Assembly (NCBI GenBank): GCA_051453625.1
Contig: JBOZIK010000001.1
Coordinates: 115,084,774 to 115,116,469 of the forward strand
Source of the DNA: Welwitschia mirabilis
Lineage: Eukaryota > Gnetophyta > Gnetopsida > Welwitschiales
Length of the DNA stretch: 31,696 nt
Direction of reading: 5' to 3'
Below, piece after piece: positions 1 to 8,518 of this stretch. Under the pieces are notes generated by a model. The model was not told the DNA's origin and ran no database searches. It saw nothing but the letters and a program-made list of their open reading frames with translations. The position numbers and the translations under genes were made by a program. The number at the start of each line of letters is the position of its first letter. The first letter of the stretch is position 1.

Positions 1-193
1 TCATAAGCTTTAAGTGCAATGTGGGAACTCTATTCAGTGGGTAGAAATTGAACCACCTTAGAACGAAGGGGACTAGTCGCCCAATATCCTTACAAGAAGC
101 CTTCTTTGTTGGATAAAGAATTAAAGAGAGAGGGTAAGCCTTTAGAAGAAGACTCCTTATCTTTTCCTGCTAACATTTCCAAGCCCTTCAAAG

Positions 194-544
194 TCAACGG
201 TGAACCCTATATGTCTTTGCAAGACCCAATTTTGTCAAACTTTCTAGTGTGCTACACTTACCAGACATAACGAACCCATGAACAAGGTTGGTACTTTGAA
301 AAACATTAACAGGACTCCCTAATGTTGGACAAGCATTTGAATCTTTCTGGTTTCTTAAGCAATACAATTTGTTATTCATTATAAAACCGTCCCTTTGAAT
401 TTTGGGATATTCTTCTAAGTTGCCATAACATGTGCATTGTTCATGCTTAGTGCTACCATATTTCGCAATTGTATTAATCATTTTCCCCCACACATAACCA
501 TCATCTATGTAGTTGTTTGTAAACCTGGTTGGTTCTATTCTCAT
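194..544 (-). CDS. Unrecognised minus-strand ORF, 116 codons from its first ATG
   Basis: Open frame from an ATG at 544 down to a stop near 194. The frame extends a little upstream, but only through a GTG codon, so the ATG is the better start. The product is Cys-containing (seven Cys from the ATG, including the cluster EQCTCYG) and has no signal peptide, membrane segment or motif that I recognise. No splice partner was identified on either side. It lies just left of the decayed hAT and copia sequences, so it may be a fragment of another mobile element, a host exon or a chance ORF. I give no function. Confidence 0.2.
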   Translation of the reverse strand: MRIEPTRFTNNYIDDGYVWGKMINTIAKYGSTKHEQCTCYGNLEEYPKIQRDGFIMNNKLYCLRNQKDSNACPTLGSPVNVFQSTNLVHGFVMSGKCSTLESLTKLGLAKTYRVHR

Positions 545-574
545 CTTACACTTTCCTTCTATTGTGATATTCAC

Positions 575-1346
575 ATGCTTTGCTAACTGTTAATGATCAA
601 TACGCAATTCAGCACTGGGTCTGATCATCTCTGACCGTGAAAACTAACAAGGAATATTATTCTTGCATTTGCATTTCTTGTCTATTTAGCTACACATCAG
701 CTAATGAGGAATATTATTCGTCATATCAACCTCATTGAGGTAGGGATGATTTATTATGTCTAGGCATATTTTAATATCTCTTGATTTCCAAAGGACTAAG
801 GACACTTGATGCTTGTTTTCATTTAATTTGACCAAGATATGTACTATATATTGCATTCTAGCCTTCAAAAAAAAATAATTGTACAAGGTTCAACTTCTCA
901 CATGCTTCCTGTGCCTGGAAGAAATGCATCACATTTTTATTAGATAACAAGAAACATTGTAGAGTACAGGATCTCGATAAACATTCATTTCACATAGGAC
1001 GCTTTTTAAAAAATGATAAATAGCACCTCTTAAGATTTTATTCTTCTTGTGATTTCTATTGGAGTTTAAGCACAAAAAGATTTCTCATGGTTAACTAAGA
1101 TAGTGGAGTTGAGGTTGTATCTAATGAGTTGCTTCTTGTGATTTTTCAAGCATTTCTCGTTGGCCTTCTGTAGAATCTTGAATAGTTGTTTCATTGCAAT
1201 TGTAATACTGCATTACTGTTAAATCATATAGTAAAGGATTTGTAATACTGGCATACTGTATTACTGGGAATGCGTTCCTTAGATATTTAAATTACGTTTG
1301 TCTTTCCACTTTCAATTAACTTTGATGTTTTCTTGCTTTTGTTTGC
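575..1346. other. Region without recognisable gene; probable hAT 5' leader
   Basis: AT-rich, with stops in all frames. A short word GTAATACTG recurs around 1201-1266 next to CATTACTG and TATTACTG, giving an imperfect local repeat. The pyrimidine-rich end with TTTGCAG at about 1343-1349 looks like an intron acceptor just before the transposase ATG at 1358, so part of this stretch may be a 5' UTR intron of the hAT gene. No left terminal inverted repeat of the hAT element was found here. Confidence 0.3.
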
Positions 1347-1357
1347 AGTGATTAAAC

Positions 1358-2043
1358 ATGCCGAGGAGGAATCCAGCATGGCAACATTGTACACAACCAG
1401 ATCCTAGAAATTCAGATGTGCTTAAATGCAATTATTGTGAGGCCACATTTCATGGAGATGTAAACAGAATGAAATATCACATTGCTCAACTACCTAGTCA
1501 TGACGTTGTACCTTGCCCTAACTTACCCAGCATTTCTGTGATGGAAAAAATGTGCACATATTTAAACCGCAGAGAGAAGCAAAAGAAAAACAAGTCAAGA
1601 CTTATAGATCTTCTAGCATAGAGGCAAATGGAGAGAGTTGGCTCTGGCTCTACAACTAAGCACAAAGCCTCTATGTCCAGAGTTAGAAAGAGAACGATTG
1701 ATGGTTGGGAGCGTATGACTACAAATTCAGGGGCACATGCTTCTTCTTCCCCTCCTGATGTGGATAGTACTACTAAGGCCCAGCATGAGAGTGGTATTCA
1801 TCCTCCACTTTCCAGTCCCACAGTTGGCTCATCTCCTCAAGGATTAGAGTCTCATTATTGACCCATTCGAGACAGGCTTGTTGATTTAATGTGTCCATGT
1901 CATGGGCCTAGTACTCAACAGACAATTGAAATGAGCATGCATGCTAAGGAGAATGTACTCAAAAGACACGCAAGATACTTGCACAATTTTGGTATTCACA
2001 GGGCTTGCCATTACATGCATTTGCGAGTCCCATGTTTCAGAGG
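1358..2043 (+). pseudogene. hAT N-terminal part: BED zinc finger and linker
   Basis: The ATG at 1358 opens an 87-codon frame with a C-x2-C then H...H BED finger, ending at TAG 1619. The same frame continues from 1628 through a Ser/Thr-rich linker (77 codons) to TGA at 1859, and then as sequence with HAKENVLKRHARYLHNFGI. Family similarity then jumps to another frame (LPLHAFASPMFQR, from about 2005), which marks a frameshift just before the gap at 2044. Confidence 0.8.
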
Positions 2044-2209
2044 NNNNNNNNNNNNNNNNNNNNNNNNNNNNNNNNNNNNNNNNNNNNNNNNNNNNNNNNN
2101 NNNNNNNNNNNNNNNNNNNNNNNNNNNNNNNNNNNNNNNNNNNNNNNNNNNNNNNNNNNNNNNNNNNNNNNNNNNNNNNNNNNNNNNNNNNNNNNNNNNN
2201 NNNNNNNNN
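2044..2209. other. Assembly gap (166 N)
   Basis: Inside the hAT transposase between the FQR and DUF659 RRDT motifs. Its length agrees with the family spacing. Confidence 0.95.
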
Positions 2210-2373
2210 GGAGGGACAGGCGAGATACAAATCTCATTAATTTTTTGGTAGGATCAGCTTCAGGAATAACGTTTTTGAAATCTATCAATGCATCTGACAA
2301 CATAAGAAATGCTGAGTTCCTGATTGAAGAGTTCAAAAAAGTGATTAAAGTAGGACCTAGCAAGGTTGTCCAA
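2210..2373 (+). pseudogene. hAT DUF659 exon segment
   Basis: Codes for RDRRDTNLINFLVGSASG and onward to VGPSKVVQ, the typical DUF659 core. It ends at CAA and a GT donor at 2374. The 166-N gap before it is about the size expected for the missing piece between the FQR and GW-D-RRDT motifs of the family, so the gap estimate is plausible. Confidence 0.8.
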
Positions 2374-2461
2374 GTAAATAGTTCTTGTTTAATTCAATTA
2401 AACTCATTCTCTCCTTCTGAAAACAAAGATGTAGTACCCTTATTTATTTCGTATTGTGTAG
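2374..2461 (+). other. hAT intron, 88 bp, phase 0
   Basis: GTAAATAG donor and GTGTAG acceptor. Removing it joins VVQ to VVTDSGSAYKAAG, the continuous family motif, so the intron is supported by protein similarity as well as by splice sites. Confidence 0.8.
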
Positions 2462-2606
2462 GTTGTTACAGATAGTGGATCTGCCTATAAGGCAGCAGGT
2501 AGATTATTGATACATCATTATCCACATTTATATTGGACTCCTTGTGCAGCACACTACATCGATCTTCTTCTCGAAGACCTTGGAAAATTGCCTTGGATTA
2601 AGAAGG
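2462..2606 (+). pseudogene. hAT exon with the TPCAAH motif
   Basis: Encodes VVTDSGSAYKAAGRLL, then YWTPCAAHYIDLLLEDLGK and LPWIKK. This is one of the best conserved blocks of plant BED-hAT transposases. It runs open into the N gap at 2607. Confidence 0.85.
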
Positions 2607-3329
2607 NNNNNNNNNNNNNNNNNNNNNNNNNNNNNNNNNNNNNNNNNNNNNNNNNNNNNNNNNNNNNNNNNNNNNNNNNNNNNNNNNNNNNNNNNNNNNN
2701 NNNNNNNNNNNNNNNNNNNNNNNNNNNNNNNNNNNNNNNNNNNNNNNNNNNNNNNNNNNNNNNNNNNNNNNNNNNNNNNNNNNNNNNNNNNNNNNNNNNN
2801 NNNNNNNNNNNNNNNNNNNNNNNNNNNNNNNNNNNNNNNNNNNNNNNNNNNNNNNNNNNNNNNNNNNNNNNNNNNNNNNNNNNNNNNNNNNNNNNNNNNN
2901 NNNNNNNNNNNNNNNNNNNNNNNNNNNNNNNNNNNNNNNNNNNNNNNNNNNNNNNNNNNNNNNNNNNNNNNNNNNNNNNNNNNNNNNNNNNNNNNNNNNN
3001 NNNNNNNNNNNNNNNNNNNNNNNNNNNNNNNNNNNNNNNNNNNNNNNNNNNNNNNNNNNNNNNNNNNNNNNNNNNNNNNNNNNNNNNNNNNNNNNNNNNN
3101 NNNNNNNNNNNNNNNNNNNNNNNNNNNNNNNNNNNNNNNNNNNNNNNNNNNNNNNNNNNNNNNNNNNNNNNNNNNNNNNNNNNNNNNNNNNNNNNNNNNN
3201 NNNNNNNNNNNNNNNNNNNNNNNNNNNNNNNNNNNNNNNNNNNNNNNNNNNNNNNNNNNNNNNNNNNNNNNNNNNNNNNNNNNNNNNNNNNNNNNNNNNN
3301 NNNNNNNNNNNNNNNNNNNNNNNNNNNNN
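2607..3329. other. Assembly gap (723 N)
   Basis: Hides the middle of the hAT transposase between LPWIKK and the LHAAAHILKP exon. Confidence 0.95.
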
Positions 3330-3432
3330 GAAGCACATAAGTCATATACTTGAAGTTTTATATTTTCATTACTTATGATCATTGTTAGTTATATGACTTC
3401 TAATTTGATTATATTTCTGATATTGGAAATAG

Positions 3433-3683
3433 ATGGGACAATCAAACACACAATGATTTGCATGCTGCCGCACACATATTAAAACCACAATTTAGATTTG
3501 GAAAGGAATTTGATCATACAGATGAGGAAATATGATTAAGATTGGGCCTTGACAATGTGCTAGATATACCAGATCTAGGTAAGAGAGACCAAGTGACAAA
3601 AGACTTGGCCATGTACAGAAAAAAGATGGGTTTGTTGTTTCGTAAGCCTGGGGCAAAGTCAATGAAATCTCAGCTAAAGCCAG
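3433..3683 (+). pseudogene. hAT exon with LHAAAHILKP, carrying an in-frame stop
   Basis: It follows an AG acceptor at 3431-3432 and starts within the RWDNQ-like motif. It encodes DLHAAAHILKPQFRFG, has TGA at 3533-3535 in the same frame, then continues with LGLDNVLDI and FRKPGAKSMKSQLKP to a GT donor at 3684. The stop lies inside conserved coding sequence. Confidence 0.75.
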
Positions 3684-3774
3684 GTGAAATAAGTTTTTAC
3701 TGTATTCAAGAATGAATAACTTGTTTTATAGACTAAAAGTATTATCTAAATGACGTGATCCTTTATTGGTTTAG

Positions 3775-3861
3775 AAGATTGGTGGTCTAAGTATGGTTTG
3801 GAGACTAAGAATTTGAAAGACATAGCCACTCATATTATTTCACAGCCATGAAGTGCATCTG
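3775..3861 (+). pseudogene. hAT exon with EDWWSKYG, carrying an in-frame stop
   Basis: This short exon between GT-AG introns 3684-3774 and 3862-3965 encodes DWWSKYGLETKNLKDIATHI, then TGA at 3849-3851 just before SASG, the start of the hAT dimerisation domain. Confidence 0.75.
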
Positions 3862-3965
3862 GTATTTGTTTGAACTTCAACATTTATAATTCTTTTTTCC
3901 ATTGTGCCATTTTGCAAATTTTATTTATTATTTTTTTACATTGGTTGTTGCCTTTTATGTTACAG

Positions 3966-4600
3966 GGTGTAAGCGTAATTGGAGCATCTTTGAGCACATA
4001 CACTCGAAGAAGCGTAACCGGCTTACAACCCAGAGATTAAATGATCTAGTTTTTGTCCATCATAACCTTAGATTTGATCTGAAGGAGTTGGCATCAACAC
4101 TTTCAAATGTGATGGACCTAGATGATATTCACCCATTATGGGTTGGGGAGGGTAATGGAGATGATGCTACTCATGATGATGATACACCCATTAATACTTC
4201 TCATGTTGGTACTCCTTGTGATGATGATAGTGGAGACTATAATCTTGATGAGGGCATTGCACGTCATGCCTCTTTTGATTCCAAGCATAGTGACGATGAT
4301 GATCCTTTGTTTNNNNNNNNNNNNNNNNNNNNNNNNNNNNNNNNNNNNNNNNNNNNNNNNNNNNNNNNNNNNNNNNNNNNNNNNNNNNNNNNNNNNNNNN
4401 NNNNNNNNNNNNAGCATAGTGACGATGATGATCCTTTGTTTAGCGCGAAGGAGTTGGGCATGCCTCAAATAGAGGCTAATCCAGTACCTGTACAACCTTC
4501 ACACGCTTCTAATGTGTATCGACCACGGAGGAAGCTACCAATACACAGGACGACTAGCAAGGGCTCTTCTCAGAACCCTTACAACATTACAATATGTTGA
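3966..4600 (+). pseudogene. hAT C-terminal exon: dimerisation domain and acidic tail
   Basis: After the TTACAG acceptor the exon gives CKRNWSIFEHIHSKKRNRL and LNDLVFVHHNLRFDLKE, the C-terminal hAT dimerisation signature. It then has an Asp-rich low-complexity tail with HSDDDDPLF and stops at 4598-4600. A 100-N gap (4313-4412) lies within the tail and is flanked by the same 29-bp sequence on both sides. Confidence 0.85.
4313..4412. other. Assembly gap (100 N) with identical flanks
   Basis: A default-size gap. The 29 bases before it (4284-4312) equal the 29 after it (4413-4441). Confidence 0.95.
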
Positions 4601-4986
4601 AAGTTGAAAACTTTGATTGATGTTGGTTTTGTACTAAGCATTTGGATGATTGGATTAGGGTTTCATGTCTTATTCTATGGATGAATAATATATCATGCAC
4701 TGTTCTGTTCTATTGCTTTAATATTTCCATTGGTTTAATATATGTTTTAGATGTATAACATGTTCAAATTCTAAATTGATCATTTATATCATCATATGTC
4801 AACTATGGTTTCAAATTTTTAAGTGTATGCTTCAAGATTCGATTGTTAAGAGTCACAATGGATTTAAAAAATGTTCATTTAAAACTTCTGATCACATTAG
4901 TAAAGGATTACATATATCTAAAACGTGATCACTAATGTCTTACATTGTTGAAATTAAAGAAAAATGATTTTTAATGCTTTTTTAAT

Positions 4987-5092
4987 GCCGACTTTTTTAG
5001 CCAATTTTTTTGCCAATTAGTCTCTGACTCAACGACCCCAACTCTTTTTTGAGATTACCGACTTTTTACTTTTGTCGACTATTTAATCACTG
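4987..5092 (+). mobile_element. Right end of the hAT element: terminal and subterminal repeats
   Basis: Read from the outside on the minus strand, the end starts CAGTGATTAAATAGTCGAC, which fits the hAT 5'-YARNG terminal consensus. It is followed by subterminal GTCGG/GTTGG words in T-rich spacers. The adjacent 8 bp, 5093-5100 (GTTCTATA), would be one copy of the target duplication; the other copy is not in the window. Copia RNase H sequence follows immediately, which supports the boundary. The unit lies downstream of the transposase pseudogene in the expected orientation. Confidence 0.65.
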
Positions 5093-5345
5093 GTTCTATA
5101 AAAGTCAAGTACATTATGTTAATAAAAGTAGTCAACTGAGACATATTCTTGAATGGTTTGAATTGGAACAAACCAAATACATTGTGTGGCATGATAGTCA
5201 GTCTTATATGAATAGCAAAGAATATGGTTCACTAAGACATTGATGTTAAGTATAATTTCAAAAGGCATGTTCCAAAAGTGAACGAGATACATATTCAAAA
5301 GATTGGTACCAAGCATAATCTAGCAAGCTTAATGAAGGGGAAAAA
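5093..5345 (+). pseudogene. Ty1/copia RNase H 3' fragment (element 1)
   Basis: With frameshifts, the plus strand reads LEQTKYIVWHDSQS (the copia RNase H block with the DSQS Asp), then RHIDVKYNF and VNEIHIQKIGTKHNLASLMK, which corresponds to the KHIDVRYHF...GEIHVEKIGTKDNPADMLTK tail of plant copia polyproteins. It begins abruptly at the hAT end, so the rest of the polyprotein should lie on the other side of the hAT insertion, outside this window. Confidence 0.75.
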
Positions 5346-6120
5346 ATGTATAATGGGATCAAGTAGGAGTTCTACAAACCAAGTATTGGAATTTCAAATA
5401 TGTGATTTGTGCAACTTCAAAAGCAATGGATCACTTGAATCCTATAGTTCAAGTTTTTGAAGACTACTTGAATGTTATTATGTGAAGCTAGCTTCATTAT
5501 TTTTCGCTTTATAACATCCTCTTAAAGGTGAATAAGTTGCATTAGGGGTATTTTCATTTCTATTTTTATGTTTATGTTCCACTTAAGAAGGTAGTGTTAA
5601 TTTATAATGAAAGGTAAATCTAGGAGATTCAAGAGGGTTCTACCCTAACTCTATATAGACCCTACATGCCTTTAAGGAGCGTTGGATAATTTGGTAGTTG
5701 TACTGTGCAAAACTCGATCAATAAAGCTTTACACTACTTTCCATGTGTGTAGATTAGAAAGGGGCCAACGGCCACCCTATGTAAATCTTGTATGCTTCTA
5801 TTTTTTCTTGTTACTTCCTTACTATCTTTTATGGTTGTTTTTGTAACAACAATCTCATAACCTTCGTCTTAATTTCTGTTCTATTCCATTATGGCATAAT
5901 GAAGATTCTACTACTAGTAACACGCAAAAGGGTACTCATTAAGCATAATGAGTCTCACAGGATTACTATCTTAAAACATTGCTCCTTTTCGTGTTGTTGG
6001 TCTTATAACTCTTGACCTTGAACATTTGGTGGTGCTGCTCTTAAGACTCTTATTTCCCTTAATGGGCTTGCATATTTTCTCACTTCTATTAATTATCATT
6101 ATTGTAAGTTTTAGCTGACA
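5346..6120 (+). other. Copia element 1 3' region and possible LTR; otherwise no gene
   Basis: Downstream of the RNase H tail there is a TATA-like TATATAG at 5652-5658 and AATAAA at 5720-5725, about 65 bp apart, as expected inside an LTR promoter/polyadenylation region. I did not find clear LTR borders, a polypurine tract or a primer-binding site. From 5760 to 6120 nothing recognisable was found. Confidence 0.3.
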
Positions 6121-6124
6121 CAAC

Positions 6125-6720
6125 GAAAGGCAAAGTTAAAGCATTTGGTAAGCTTAGACATTTGAAGTTAGACTAAAGTGTAAGACTAGAAAGAAGGTTA
6201 AGTGCTTGCAACACAAACAATGAAGAAGACTATTCTTCCTAGACATTTGATCAATTATGTAATGAAGGTGTTATAAAGCATGAAATGATTGCTCTAGGAA
6301 CACCTCAACCAAATGGCATTGTTGAAAGGTATAAGAGAATCATGTTGGATAAGATTCATAGCATGTTCAAGCATTCCAGATCACCAAAATACTTTGGGTG
6401 GGAGCTGCAAGCACTACTATATAATTGGCAAGTAAGTCTCCTAGTGCATCACTAGATGGAAAGATTCCAAAGATCAAATAGAATGGAAGGCAAGTTAGTT
6501 ACAATAATCTCAAAACATCTACTCATATTGCTTATGTGCATGTGCCATGTTCCAAAGGAGGATAGTTCTAACCTTGATGATACACCTCGTAAATGCATTC
6601 TTGGGGATTATGGTGGTGGTGATAATACATTTTGAGGTCCTCTTTACCAAGGGTGTTTAGAGATAGAAATGCTATTCTCAATGAAGTTGTTATTATGAAC
6701 AGCTTACAAAACAAGCTAAA
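6125..6720 (+). pseudogene. Ty1/copia integrase fragment (element 2)
   Basis: The plus strand encodes, with stops and frameshifts, TNNEEDYSS then TFDQLCNEGVIKHE, then GTPQPNGIVERYKR and KYFGWELQA. This matches the copia integrase core region (TDNGGE.. / TPQQNGVAERKNR). The first part is followed by VPKEDSSNLDDTPRKCI and FRDRNAILNEVV, which match the region between integrase and reverse transcriptase. The catalytic Asp of the DNGGEY motif is changed to Asn. The fragment belongs to the same element as the reverse transcriptase starting at 7122. Confidence 0.8.
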
Positions 6721-6860
6721 AATGAGCTAGAAAAAATAAAGATTGCTAAATCTTCCACAATTTAATGATAGCCATCATAGCAACTTGAAGAAATATTGGG
6801 AGAAACCCTTTTATTCGATATATCAAAGTATTTACAATACCCACTTATTTATAGGACACA

Positions 6861-6960
6861 NNNNNNNNNNNNNNNNNNNNNNNNNNNNNNNNNNNNNNNN
6901 NNNNNNNNNNNNNNNNNNNNNNNNNNNNNNNNNNNNNNNNNNNNNNNNNNNNNNNNNNNN
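6861..6960. other. Assembly gap (100 N)
   Basis: Default-size gap, probably inside or beside the hAT insertion ending at 7121. Confidence 0.95.
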
Positions 6961-7016
6961 TTACTTTTAAATCTTGTAAATAACAAATTTCCATTAATTT
7001 TTAAATAAAAATGATT

Positions 7017-7121
7017 GCCGACATTTTGCGCCGACATTTTGAACCGACATGGCGACATGTCTCCCCGACACGACTTTTTTAGACTGCCGACATAAACTAA
7101 TTGCCGACATTTTCATCACTG
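7017..7121 (+). mobile_element. Second hAT right terminus inserted in copia element 2
   Basis: Read inward on the minus strand it begins CAGTGATGAAAATGTCGGC, sharing 17 of 21 positions with the hAT end at 5092, and it carries repeated GTCGGCA words. Copia reverse transcriptase resumes directly after it at 7122. The candidate 8-bp target duplicate is 7122-7129 (CATTGAAG). The left end is not visible and probably lies in or near the gap at 6861-6960, so the inserted element may be a short non-autonomous copy. Confidence 0.6.
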
Positions 7122-7540
7122 CATTGAAGAATAGGTAGGTGCTTAAAATCATGTATGAAGTAGGTTATACAAGACAATTTAAGGCTAGAGTGGCAGTAAA
7201 AAGGTACTCGCAGAACAAAGTTATAGACTTCACAATGATACTTTTCACTAGTTATTAAACATGCTCTAATTCCAATTGCGTTATTACTAGTAGCTTGTTT
7301 AAATTTACAATTGGAAAAGTTACATGTCAAAACCGCATTTTTACATGATGCTCCCAGAAAGATTACACAAAACAGCTAAAAGGCTTTCTAGATCAGCAAC
7401 CACTAGATCTGCTTTATAAGTGAAAAAGTTTATAGGGCCTAAAAAATGCTGCAAGACAATGATATAAGAACTTTAATGCTTGTATGTATCAGCTTTAGTT
7501 TACCATGTGTGATCTCAATCATCATGTTTACTTTAAAGTA
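7122..7540 (+). pseudogene. Ty1/copia reverse transcriptase, N-terminal half (element 2)
   Basis: Conserved blocks in order: FKARVAVKRYSQ, LEKLHVKTAFLH, KSL-GLKNAARQ with TGA replacing the usual Trp codon, and CDLNHHVYFK. Together they match the copia reverse transcriptase from NKWVFK to CVYFK. Several frameshifts and stops show that it is dead. It stops at about 7540, and the next expected block (LLLYVDDM) appears only at 8533, so an insertion splits the domain. Confidence 0.8.
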
Positions 7541-8518
7541 TAGTTGTCACACTCGTGCTCACCACCAACCTCAAGGAGGTAGCCTAGACTTGGACTCACC
7601 ATTGAAAGTCAACAATACTTGGCAAAGTCGATGCCAACTCAAAAAAGCCAAAAAGGTTTGTAATAACATGCACTTTTCATTAGTCCTAGGCATTTTCATG
7701 AATTCAAGCATGAGGAGGAGCATTTCTAAGTAAAATATAGATGTTGTAAAATCTCATGACATAATCAATGCATGATAAACACATACTTACGAATTTTAGT
7801 AGTCACTCTCTCTATTTTTCAATTCTTTAAAGCAGCTACTACTTTAATAAAATACCCAAAATGAACAATTCTATGATAAGTAATTTGTGATATATGCATG
7901 TCGACATGTAGAACTCAACAGTTTTGCAGTTCAAGCTCACATGCCTAAACGATATTAGACCTATATCAAAAGGTATAGAGGACATGCTAACAAAATGGTT
8001 CTTACAAATGGTCTGGCTTGTTTTTGCTTGTCAGATGACCTCAAAAATGACCTCCAATGAAAAAGATCTCCTAATGCCTTTTTGTCATACTGGAAACAAT
8101 GATTTCAACTTGTCCTACACCTTCTTAAAGAGATTTCATTGAAAAGGTTACAACTATGATAAGATCTACTAAAATAGATTTAGCACTATTTTGTTACTGT
8201 TTTCTAGACAAACTTATCCACATAGTCTCATATGGCCTTTAAGATGGTTGCAAATATATCATCCTAATATCTTTGCCACAATGGATTCATATATTTAGAT
8301 ATATGAAGTATGTACGTTATCTTGTTGGATTACATCTAATAATCTTGGACTAGCAACACTCACTAAGTTTGGCAAGTTTAGCAAGTCCACAACTAACAAA
8401 TTTGTCTAAGTTCCCGTTTTCATACTCGCCATATGTCATTGACTCGCAGCTCGTTTGGACTCACAACATGTTTAGCGAGTCTAACAACAATGCTTTGAAG
8501 GTAGTGTAACAAGCACAT
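7541..8518. mobile_element. About 1 kb insertion splitting copia reverse transcriptase
   Basis: The boundaries are set by loss and return of reverse transcriptase similarity. Near the ends are TTGTCACACT (7543-7552) and, inverted, AGTGTAACAA (about 8505-8514), which may be terminal inverted repeats of about 10 bp. Inside each end are GACTTG/GACTC-rich stretches (about 7585-7640 and 8360-8495). No convincing coding sequence occurs inside; a 72-codon ORF at 7924-8142 resembles nothing I know. A non-autonomous DNA transposon is the simplest reading, though I found no clear target site duplication. Confidence 0.5.

Larger units (their letters stand above)
1358..4600 (+). pseudogene. Decayed BED-type hAT transposase (BED zinc finger, DUF659, hAT dimerisation domain)
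   Basis: This encodes the transposase of a hAT DNA transposon of the plant BED/DUF659/hATC type, which would cut and paste the element at its terminal inverted repeats in the nucleus. Domains in order: BED zinc finger (about 1412-1510, CNYC followed by paired His); DUF659 (about 2210-2373, with DTNLINFLV and VVQ); the segment VVTDSGSAYKAAGRLL then YWTPCAAHYIDLLLEDLGK (2462-2606); DLHAAAHILKP (about 3433-3530); and the C-terminal dimerisation domain SASG/CKRNWSIFEHIHSKKRNR spanning an intron (3852-4030). At least three introns have clean GT-AG borders (2374-2461, 3684-3774, 3862-3965). Inactivating lesions are in-frame stops at 1619, 1859, 3533 and 3849 and a frameshift near 1999-2010. Three N gaps hide part of the gene. 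A divergent Asp-rich tail runs to the stop at 4598-4600. The family call is secure. The 1859 stop could be avoided by an unseen intron, but the 3533 and 3849 stops lie inside conserved exons. Confidence 0.9.

Noticed and set aside
1347-1368. CAGTGATTAAA at 1349-1357 matches the first 11 bases of the hAT right terminus (inverted) and could be the left end of the element.
   Set aside because: It directly abuts the transposase ATG, leaving no room for a promoter, has no GTC-G subterminal array, and the preceding 8 bases do not match GTTCTATA. TTTGCAG here reads better as an intron acceptor.
2507-3382. Long open frames across the 723-N gap on both strands.
   Set aside because: They are open only because N codons do not count as stops; only the short plus-strand hAT exon at 2462-2606 is supported.
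4122-4495. Additional open frames on both strands in the hAT C-terminal exon.
   Set aside because: Out-of-frame shadows of the GAT-rich acidic tail and of the N gap.
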